In this document: piece after piece, positions 23,571-29,936 of the stretch
How positions within the stretch are numbered: the stretch's first letter is position 1
How the letters are laid out: every line of letters starts with the position of its first letter
From: Flavobacterium sp.
Lineage (GTDB): Bacteria > Bacteroidota > Bacteroidia > Flavobacteriales > Flavobacteriaceae
Assembly (NCBI GenBank): GCA_030151565.1
Contig: JASLDM010000032.1
Location: 1 to 43,026 of the forward strand
Length of the DNA stretch: 43,026 nt
Reading direction: 5' to 3'
The notes under the pieces: model-generated
Database searches by the model: none
What the model was told of the DNA's origin: nothing
Seen by the model: the letters and a program-made list of their open reading frames with translations, nothing else
Position numbers and translations under genes: made by a program

Positions 23571-24545
23571 ATGGGTAAAGGTCCAATTAGTCAATTTATT
23601 GAGCATAATTACAGACACTTTAATGCAGCAGCTTTAGTAGATGCAGCAAAAGGTTATGAACTTCATTTAAACGAAGGAGGTAAAATGTTGATTTCTATGG
23701 GTGGTGCTATGAGTACTGCGGAATTAGGAATTTCATTAGCTGAGATGATTCGTCAAGATAAAGTGCATTTTATTTCTTGTACAGGAGCAAATTTAGAAGA
23801 GGATGTGATGAACCTAGTTGCGCACTCACACTACAAAAGAGTTCCTAACTACAGAGATTTAACGCCTGAGCAAGAAAGAGAGCTTTTAGATAATCATTAC
23901 AACCGTGTAACGGATACTTGTATTCCAGAGGAAGAAGCTTTCCGTCGTTTGCAAAAACACTTAGAAGATGTTTGGCATGCAGCAGAAGCTAAAGGTGAGC
24001 GTTATTTTCCACACGAATTCTTATACCAAGTGGTAAATTCAGGTGTGTTGGAGCAATACTACGAAATTGACCCTAAAGATTCTTGGATTGTTGCTGCAGC
24101 TGAGAAAAACTTGCCAATTGTATGTCCAGGATGGGAAGATTCTACTTGTGGAAATATCTTTACTTCAAACGTGATTAAAGGCAAATTAAATGTTCATACA
24201 GTGAAGTCAGGTATTGAATATATGATTTATTTGACGGAGTGGTACCGTGGAAACTCAGGTGGAAAAGGAGTTGGATTCTTCCAAATTGGAGGAGGTATTT
24301 CAGGAGATTTCCCAATCTGTGTTGTGCCAATGATGTATCAAGATTTAGAGTGGACTGATGTTCCTTTCTGGTCTTATTTCTGTCAAATATCTGATTCGAC
24401 TACATCTTACGGTTCGTATTCTGGAGCAGTTCCAAATGAAAAAATTACTTGGGGTAAACTAGATGTTGACACTCCTAAGTTCATTGTAGAGTCAGATGCG
24501 ACTATCGTAGCACCGTTGATTTTTGCTTATTTACTTGATATGTAA
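23571..24545 (+). CDS. Deoxyhypusine synthase-like protein lacking the catalytic lysine
   Basis: A 324-residue deoxyhypusine synthase (DHS) homologue. DHS uses NAD+ to transfer the aminobutyl group of spermidine. Shared features: SMGGAMSTAELG (39-50), CTGANLEEDVMNLV (70-83), IVCPGWEDSTCGNIF (183-197), GGG at 240-242 and the C-terminal SGAVPNEKITWGKLDVD (284-300). In eukaryotic DHS the GGG is followed by x-x-Lys-His-His, the lysine (human Lys329) forming the covalent intermediate. Here the sequence is GGGISGDFP with Gly245 at that place. Bacteria have no eIF5A substrate, so it probably acts on a free polyamine such as agmatine or putrescine. The link to arginine decarboxylase supports this; the exact reaction is not shown. 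Confidence 0.85.
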   Translation: MGKGPISQFIEHNYRHFNAAALVDAAKGYELHLNEGGKMLISMGGAMSTAELGISLAEMIRQDKVHFISCTGANLEEDVMNLVAHSHYKRVPNYRDLTPEQERELLDNHYNRVTDTCIPEEEAFRRLQKHLEDVWHAAEAKGERYFPHEFLYQVVNSGVLEQYYEIDPKDSWIVAAAEKNLPIVCPGWEDSTCGNIFTSNVIKGKLNVHTVKSGIEYMIYLTEWYRGNSGGKGVGFFQIGGGISGDFPICVVPMMYQDLEWTDVPFWSYFCQISDSTTSYGSYSGAVPNEKITWGKLDVDTPKFIVESDATIVAPLIFAYLLDM

Positions 24546-24636
24546 CCGATAATAAATCTCTTGAAAATTTAGTAAAATTTTTATTTGATATTTATATTTA
24601 GGGTATTACATTTGACCCGAAATAAAGCAAAATAGA

Positions 24637-24933
24637 ATGAAAAGAATAATTGTTGATTACGCAAAATTAACAAATGAAATTTTGACGCTTTTGGTTGAGA
24701 AATTTCCTGATGGTTATGACGACGCGGATATTGTTCGTTTTAAGAATATTAAAAACGAAACTGTAGAAGCTGTTGAAGTGCGTACAGAAGATACTATTTA
24801 TCTTGTCAAGGTTAGTACTAAGTTAGCAGACAGAATTGAAAACTTCGATGATGAAGATGATGATTTGGTAGATCCATCAGATGATTCATTAGATGCATTA
24901 AAAGATTTAGAGTTAACTGAAGATGACGATTAG
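24637..24933 (+). CDS. Small acidic conserved protein
   Basis: A 98-residue protein with an alpha/beta N-terminal part (about 1-65, KLTNEILTLLVEKFPDGYDDADIV, then strands with VEAVEVRTEDTIYLVKVST) and a tail made mostly of Asp and Glu (ENFDDEDDDLVD, LTEDDD). The type is common and conserved across Flavobacteriaceae, where it is sometimes auto-labelled 'DNA primase'; nothing in the sequence supports primase activity. Function unknown. The acidic tail could bind a basic partner or a metal. It is 91 nt after the deoxyhypusine-synthase-like gene and ends at a strong terminator; whether it shares that transcript is unclear. Confidence 0.75.
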   Translation: MKRIIVDYAKLTNEILTLLVEKFPDGYDDADIVRFKNIKNETVEAVEVRTEDTIYLVKVSTKLADRIENFDDEDDDLVDPSDDSLDALKDLELTEDDD

Positions 24934-24952
24934 TTTTCTTACAAAACACTAT

Positions 24953-24988
24953 AAAAAAAGCCACTCCTAAAAGAGTGGTTTTTTTTAT
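24953..24988 (+). terminator. Terminator after the acidic small gene
   Basis: AAAAGCCACTC and GAGTGGTTTTTTTT form a stem with loop CTAAAA and a long T tail. Confidence 0.85.
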
Positions 24989-25109
24989 TTTACAAGGTTT
25001 CGTGTACTATTACGTCTTAAAACGCTTTTTTTAGGTTTAGGATTTTTATTTAATCCCTTGTAAATACTAGGATTGATTGGGGGATGTAGTAGTTGGAGAT
25101 CAGCTTTGA

Positions 25110-25446
25110 AAATTGGAGGCTATACAAAAAAGCTGCCTAAAACGACTGTTTTTTGCTTAATTGAATCAAAATACTAGTTTAGCTAATACTGCTTTTTTAC
25201 TGATGTATTGATTGGTTATGACATGCTTTTGTATAGAAGTTGTTCGGGACTAGTTCGAGACAAGTACCATAGACACTCGGAAATGAGCTTTTTTTCGGAA
25301 CATGTTTGGTAGGAATGTGGTATATGTCTGGTAGAAGGTGTGTATAAGCTCCTGTTGATGTGGGGTTGATGTAGGCTTGATGTAGGCTTGATGTAGGGTG
25401 GAGTAGCTTTTTTGGGATTAGGTGTGGAAATTGGAGGCTATGCAAA
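25110..25446 (+). repeat. 19-nt direct repeats bounding the array
   Basis: AAATTGGAGGCTATACAAA at 25110-25128 and AAATTGGAGGCTATGCAAA at 25428-25446 differ at one base and are 318 bp apart in the same orientation. They enclose the 11-nt periodic array. No transposase or terminal inverted repeats accompany them. Confidence 0.8.
25242..25406 (+). repeat. Degenerate 11-nt tandem repeat array
   Basis: Fifteen consecutive 11-nt registers can be laid from 25242 to 25406. Three sub-groups recur in phase: GTTCGGGACTA (25242) with GTTCGAGACAA (25253); GGTAGGAATGT (25308), GGTATATGTCT (25319) and GGTAGAAGGTG (25330); and GGGTTGATGTA (25363) with GGCTTGATGTA (25374 and 25385, identical). The best-preserved part is four TTGATGT-containing copies at 25355-25398. 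The period is not a multiple of three, so this is not a coding repeat, and there are no spacers, so it is not a CRISPR array. Confidence 0.7.
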
Positions 25447-25705
25447 CAGTTTAGTCAATCTAAAAAAGAAAAAGGACTTATCTCATATTGTTTTATTCAT
25501 CATACGGAAGTAGTGAATGGCTGGTTTAAGTGGTGTATAAAACGCTTTTTGAGCAAGGCTATAAGGAGGTGTTTTTAACTTAGTACTAATTGGATTATTG
25601 TTAGGCTGTTTTTTATATAATGTACAATTGATTGGCTTCTTGTTTGCTTTTCAATTTGATTCAATTGAATTTTTAAAATAAGCGGAAGACTTCTATAATT
25701 TTCAA

Positions 25706-25713
25706 TATATTTG
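25706..25713 (+). promoter_or_regulatory. -7 element of ychF
   Basis: TATATTTG, a perfect TAnnTTTG, 36 nt before ATG 25750. Confidence 0.5.
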
Positions 25714-25749
25714 CAAACGTTAATAAATTAAGATAATAAGCCTAAAAAT

Positions 25750-26844
25750 ATGAAAGCAGGAATTGTAGGGTTACCAAACGTAGGGAAATCAACGTTATTC
25801 AATTGTTTGTCTAATGCTAAAGCACAGAGTGCTAACTTTCCGTTTTGTACTATTGAACCAAATATTGGAGTAGTCAATGTACCAGATCCTCGTTTGGAGA
25901 AATTGGAGGAGTTAGTAAATCCAGAACGCGTATTGCCAGCTACGGTTGATATTGTTGATATTGCAGGTTTGGTAAAAGGAGCAAGTAAGGGAGAAGGACT
26001 TGGGAATCAGTTTTTAGGTAACATTAGAGAGTGTAATGCTATTATTCACGTATTACGTTGTTTTGATAATGATAATATAGTACACGTTGATGGAAATGTA
26101 AATCCAATTCGCGATAAAGAAACTATTGATATTGAATTGCAGTTAAAAGACTTAGATACTGTTGAGAAACGTATGGAAAAGGTGAAAAAAGCTGCTAAAA
26201 CAGGAAATAAAGAAGCTCAAGCAGAATTGGCTTTATTGGAGCGTATTTATGATACGTTGATGGCTGGTAAGTCTGTTCGTACTATTGAGCCTGCAAATCA
26301 AGATGAAGAGGAGTTTTTAGAGGCTTTTCAATTGATTACGGCAAAACCAGTGCTTTATGTGTGTAATGTTGATGAGGATGCTGCAGTAAATGGGAATGCT
26401 TATGTGGAGCAAGTAAGAGAGTTAGTTAAGGATGAAGATGCAGAAGTAATTGTTTTGGCAGTTGGAACTGAAGCAGATATAACTGAATTAGAAACGTATG
26501 AAGAGCGTCAGATGTTTTTAGAAGATTTAGGGCTTTCTGAGCCAGGAGTTTCTAAATTGATACGTTCTGCTTATAAATTGTTGAAGTTACAAACCTATTT
26601 TACGGCAGGAGTAAAAGAAGTGCGTGCTTGGACAATTAACGTGGGAGATACAGCTCCGCAGGCTGCTGGAGTTATTCACTCCGATTTTGAAAAAGGATTT
26701 ATTAGAGCTGAAGTAATCGCATATGATGATTTTGTTCAGTTTGGATCAGAAGCCAAGGTTAAGGAAGCTGGTAAGCTTAGAGTTGAAGGAAAAGAATATA
26801 TTGTTAAAGATGGAGATGTGATGCATTTCCGCTTTAATGTTTAA
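25750..26844 (+). CDS. ychF: Redox-regulated ATPase YchF (Obg-like)
   Basis: A 364-residue translation-associated P-loop ATPase of the Obg superfamily. G1 is GLPNVGKST at residues 6-14, G2 lies in NFPFCTIEPNIGVV, and G3 is DIAGLVKGASKGEGLGNQFL. The G4 position is NVDE rather than NKxD, the change that gives YchF/OLA1 its preference for ATP. A coiled coil (about 128-165) is inserted in the G domain and the C-terminal TGS domain ends KEYIVKDGDVMHFRFNV. Full length. It is transcribed alone from a promoter in the repeat-containing intergenic region and ends at a terminator. Confidence 0.97.
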   Translation: MKAGIVGLPNVGKSTLFNCLSNAKAQSANFPFCTIEPNIGVVNVPDPRLEKLEELVNPERVLPATVDIVDIAGLVKGASKGEGLGNQFLGNIRECNAIIHVLRCFDNDNIVHVDGNVNPIRDKETIDIELQLKDLDTVEKRMEKVKKAAKTGNKEAQAELALLERIYDTLMAGKSVRTIEPANQDEEEFLEAFQLITAKPVLYVCNVDEDAAVNGNAYVEQVRELVKDEDAEVIVLAVGTEADITELETYEERQMFLEDLGLSEPGVSKLIRSAYKLLKLQTYFTAGVKEVRAWTINVGDTAPQAAGVIHSDFEKGFIRAEVIAYDDFVQFGSEAKVKEAGKLRVEGKEYIVKDGDVMHFRFNV

Positions 26845-26856
26845 AATATAATATTC

Positions 26857-26892
26857 AAAAAAAAGAGAAACTTGTGTTTCTCTTTTTTTTTC
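26857..26892 (+). terminator. Terminator after ychF
   Basis: GAGAAAC (26865-26871) and GTTTCTC (26876-26882) with loop TTGT, in an A-rich context and followed by ten T residues. Confidence 0.85.
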
Positions 26893-27041
26893 TAATGCGC
26901 TATTTTATTGCTATATTTAAGATTGAGTAAGTGAGCAGATTGTTTTGATGCTTGACGCTTTATTACTTGTAGGTTGAGCATCCATATGACTTTGTTGAAC
27001 GATAGAAAAAAAAAACAAAAAAGGTTTATTTAAGGCTTGAT

Positions 27042-27950
27042 ATGAAACAAATTAATTTTAAAAAAATTCTAGAATTATTCAAACGTACTGTGAATGATTT
27101 TTTAGATGATAATGCTATGAAATTTAGCGCATCATTGTCTTATTATACTGTTTTTGCCCTACCTCCTTTATCGATTTTAATCATTTCGATTAGTAGTTTC
27201 TTTTTTGAAAAGAAAGAGGTTTCTGAAGAGTTTTACGGACAGTTAAATGAATTGATTGGAGCTAATGCAAGTGAACAGATTGAACAGGCAATGAATAATG
27301 TAAATTTGTATAATTCTGGAACAATTGCAACTATTATTGGTGTGGTTGTGCTTCTTTTTAGTGCATCCGCTGTATTTGCTGAAATACAGAGTTCTATAAA
27401 TTATATTTGGGGATTTAAAGCTAAACCAAACAAAGGATTGATTCGTTTTGTAAAAAATAGATTACTTTCATTTTCAATGGTTGTGTCTGTTGGGTTCATC
27501 CTATTGGTGAGTTTGATGATTAATTCTGTAGTTGAAGTTTTATACGATCAATTAGGGTTTTTCTTTAAAGAGGAAACAATCTACTTGGTAAGTGTTGTTA
27601 ATAATATTGTGGTATTCGTAATCATCTCCTTGTTGTTTTTTATCATATTTAAAACCTTGCCAGACGGAAAAATAGGCTGGAGAGAAACACTTGCAGGAGC
27701 TTGCTTTACGGCGGTGATGTTTATGGTTGGTAAATTCGGAATAGGTTTGTATTTAGGGACAACAGCTTCATCATCTTTGTATGGGGCAGCAGGGTCTCTA
27801 ACTGTGATTTTGTTATGGGTGTATTACTCAGCAATGATTCTTTATTTTGGGGCAGAATTCACTAAGGTTTATGCAGAGATGTATGGTAAAAAAATCGAAC
27901 CCAACGAATATTCTGTTTTAATTAAAAAAGATATTATCGAAATAGAATAA
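27042..27950 (+). CDS. YihY/BrkB-family inner membrane protein
   Basis: 302 residues with about six transmembrane helices, the standard size for YihY/BrkB (once misnamed RNase BN). Family blocks: DDNAMKFSASLSYYTVFALPPLSILIISI (N-terminal amphipathic segment and helix 1), GTIATIIGVVVLLFSASAVFAEIQSSINYIWG, FKTLPDGKIGWRETLAGACFTAVMFMVGKFGIGLYLG, and YGAAGSLTVILLWVYYSAMILYFGAEFTKVYAE near the C-terminus. Function is unproven; a transporter role is proposed for the family. It is a single gene between the ychF terminator and parE. Confidence 0.92.
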   Translation: MKQINFKKILELFKRTVNDFLDDNAMKFSASLSYYTVFALPPLSILIISISSFFFEKKEVSEEFYGQLNELIGANASEQIEQAMNNVNLYNSGTIATIIGVVVLLFSASAVFAEIQSSINYIWGFKAKPNKGLIRFVKNRLLSFSMVVSVGFILLVSLMINSVVEVLYDQLGFFFKEETIYLVSVVNNIVVFVIISLLFFIIFKTLPDGKIGWRETLAGACFTAVMFMVGKFGIGLYLGTTASSSLYGAAGSLTVILLWVYYSAMILYFGAEFTKVYAEMYGKKIEPNEYSVLIKKDIIEIE

Positions 27951-28069
27951 GTGTTTGAATACAAAACTTTTAATAGGGCGGTAACTTCTAAAATATAAGA
28001 TACTTACAGCAACATAATTTTTATTTTTTCTTAAATATCACTAATTTAGCGAAAATTCTCATTTTTTAT

Positions 28070-29923
28070 ATGCAAGATCAAAATCAATATACTGAAGACA
28101 ATATTCGTTCTTTAGATTGGAAAGAACATATCCGGATGCGTCCAGGAATGTATATCGGAAAGTTAGGAGACGGATCTTCACCTGATGATGGTATTTATAT
28201 CCTTATAAAAGAAGTACTTGATAATAGTATTGATGAGTTTGTAATGGGCTCTGGTAAGACTATTGAGGTAACATTGAAAGATAAGATGGTTACTGTTCGC
28301 GACTACGGTCGTGGTATTCCTTTAGGGAAAGTAGTTGATGTCGTTTCTAAAATGAATACGGGAGGTAAATATGATTCTCGTGCATTTAAAAAATCAGTAG
28401 GTTTAAATGGAGTAGGTACCAAGGCAGTAAATGCTTTGTCTAACTATTTTCGTGTAGAATCTGTTCGAGATGGACAACAAAAAAGTGCGGAGTTTCAAGC
28501 GGGAAATTTAGAATTAGAAGAGGATGTAGTTGAAACAACAAAACGTAAAGGAACTAAGGTTTCGTTTATTGCTGATGAAACTATTTTTAAGAATTATAAA
28601 TATAGAAAAGAATATATTGAGCGTATGCTCAAAAACTATTGTTATCTAAATACGGGGTTAACAATAGTTTTTAATGGCGAAAAGTTTCATTCAGATAATG
28701 GACTGAAAGATTTACTTGAAGAGAATATTGATGAAGAAAATATGCTTTACCCGATCATTCATTTACGAGGTGAAGATATTGAAGTTGCCATTACGCATAA
28801 CAGAACCCAGTATTCAGAAGAGTATTATTCTTTTGTAAACGGGCAAAATACAACACAAGGAGGGACGCATTTGGTGGCTTTTAGAGAAGCTATTGTCCGA
28901 ACGATAAAAGAGTTTTATAACAAAAACTTTGAGGCTTCAGATATCCGTAAGTCAATTGTGGCTGCAATATCAATTAAAGTTGAGGAGCCTGTATTTGAGT
29001 CGCAAACCAAAACTAAATTAGGGTCTACAGATATGGGACCTGATTTGCCTACGGTTCGTACTTTTGTAAATGATTTTATTAAAACACAGTTAGACAATTT
29101 TTTACATAAAAATACGGAAGTAGCCGAAACACTTTTACGTAGAATTTTGCAAGCAGAACGCGAACGTAAAGAATTATCGGGCATACGAAAGATTGCAAAA
29201 GAACGTGCTAAAAAGGCCAGCTTACACAATAGAAAATTACGTGATTGTCGCGTTCATTTACCTGATATTAAAAACCCGCGTTATTTAGAAAGTACTTTGT
29301 TCATCACGGAGGGAGATTCTGCATCTGGTTCGATTACCAAGTCACGTGATGTAAATACACAAGCCGTTTTTAGTTTGCGAGGGAAACCTTTGAACTCTTA
29401 TGGAATGACAAAGAAAATTGTTTATGAAAATGAAGAGTTTAACTTGTTGCAAGCTGCTTTAAACATTGAAGAGGATATGGGTGATTTAAGATATAATAAT
29501 ATTGTAATCGCTACGGATGCCGATGTTGATGGAATGCACATTCGATTGTTGTTAATTACGTTTTTTCTACAGTTTTTTCCAGAATTGATCAAAGAAGGAC
29601 ATTTATATATTTTACAAACACCATTGTTTCGAGTTAGAAATAAAAAGGAAACCATTTATTGCTATAGTGAGGAGGAGCGAGTGGCGGCAATAGAAAAATT
29701 AAAACCTAAGCCAGAGATTACTCGATTTAAGGGGCTTGGTGAGATTTCTCCAGATGAGTTTCAGTTTTTTATTGGTGAAGACATCAGGCTAGATCCAGTT
29801 ATGTTGGATAAAGCTACTTCTATCGATAAAATGTTGGAATTTTATATGGGGAAAAATACTCCAGACAGACAGGAGTTTATCATCGATAACTTGAAGGTTG
29901 AATTGGACGTTGTAGAAGAATAA
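28070..29923 (+). CDS. parE: DNA topoisomerase IV subunit B
   Basis: A 617-residue ATPase subunit of the type IIA enzyme that decatenates daughter chromosomes. The GHKL ATPase has LIKEVLDNSIDEFVMG (Asn/Asp of motif I), VRDYGRGIPLG, and VGLNGVGTKAVNAL. The transducer contains NGQNTTQGGTH. The TOPRIM domain has LFITEGDSASGS and IATDADVDGMHIR (catalytic Glu and DxD). It ends after FMGKNTPDRQEFI-like sequence (YMGKNTPDRQEFI), the usual ParE/GyrB C-terminus. It is assigned to topoisomerase IV rather than gyrase because its A subunit, 13 nt downstream, is ParC-like and gyrA/gyrB are rarely paired in this family. A programmed split or intein is not seen. Confidence 0.94.
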   Translation: MQDQNQYTEDNIRSLDWKEHIRMRPGMYIGKLGDGSSPDDGIYILIKEVLDNSIDEFVMGSGKTIEVTLKDKMVTVRDYGRGIPLGKVVDVVSKMNTGGKYDSRAFKKSVGLNGVGTKAVNALSNYFRVESVRDGQQKSAEFQAGNLELEEDVVETTKRKGTKVSFIADETIFKNYKYRKEYIERMLKNYCYLNTGLTIVFNGEKFHSDNGLKDLLEENIDEENMLYPIIHLRGEDIEVAITHNRTQYSEEYYSFVNGQNTTQGGTHLVAFREAIVRTIKEFYNKNFEASDIRKSIVAAISIKVEEPVFESQTKTKLGSTDMGPDLPTVRTFVNDFIKTQLDNFLHKNTEVAETLLRRILQAERERKELSGIRKIAKERAKKASLHNRKLRDCRVHLPDIKNPRYLESTLFITEGDSASGSITKSRDVNTQAVFSLRGKPLNSYGMTKKIVYENEEFNLLQAALNIEEDMGDLRYNNIVIATDADVDGMHIRLLLITFFLQFFPELIKEGHLYILQTPLFRVRNKKETIYCYSEEERVAAIEKLKPKPEITRFKGLGEISPDEFQFFIGEDIRLDPVMLDKATSIDKMLEFYMGKNTPDRQEFIIDNLKVELDVVEE

Positions 29924-29936
29924 TATTAAAGAGAAG

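Larger units (their letters stand above)
24989..25749. other. Gene-free 760-bp region containing repeats
   Basis: I see no credible gene here. A minus-strand open frame at 25197-25445 lies entirely over the repeat array and has no resemblance to a protein. The region contains the 11-nt periodic array (25242-25406), a 19-nt direct repeat (25110-25128 and 25428-25446), a 13-nt direct repeat TAAAACGCTTTTT (25018-25030 and 25538-25550), an inverted repeat CAGCTTT/AAAGCTG (25101-25107, 25129-25135) and three copies of ATTGATTGG. The local G content on this strand is higher than in neighbouring intergenic DNA. The ychF promoter is at its right end. Confidence 0.6.

Noticed and set aside
25242..25406. 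CRISPR array
   Set aside because: The units are 11 nt and contiguous, with no unique spacers, and there are no cas genes in the window.
25197..25445. 82-residue minus-strand protein
   Set aside because: It lies entirely over the 11-nt periodic repeats, has no recognisable features, and no promoter element was seen.
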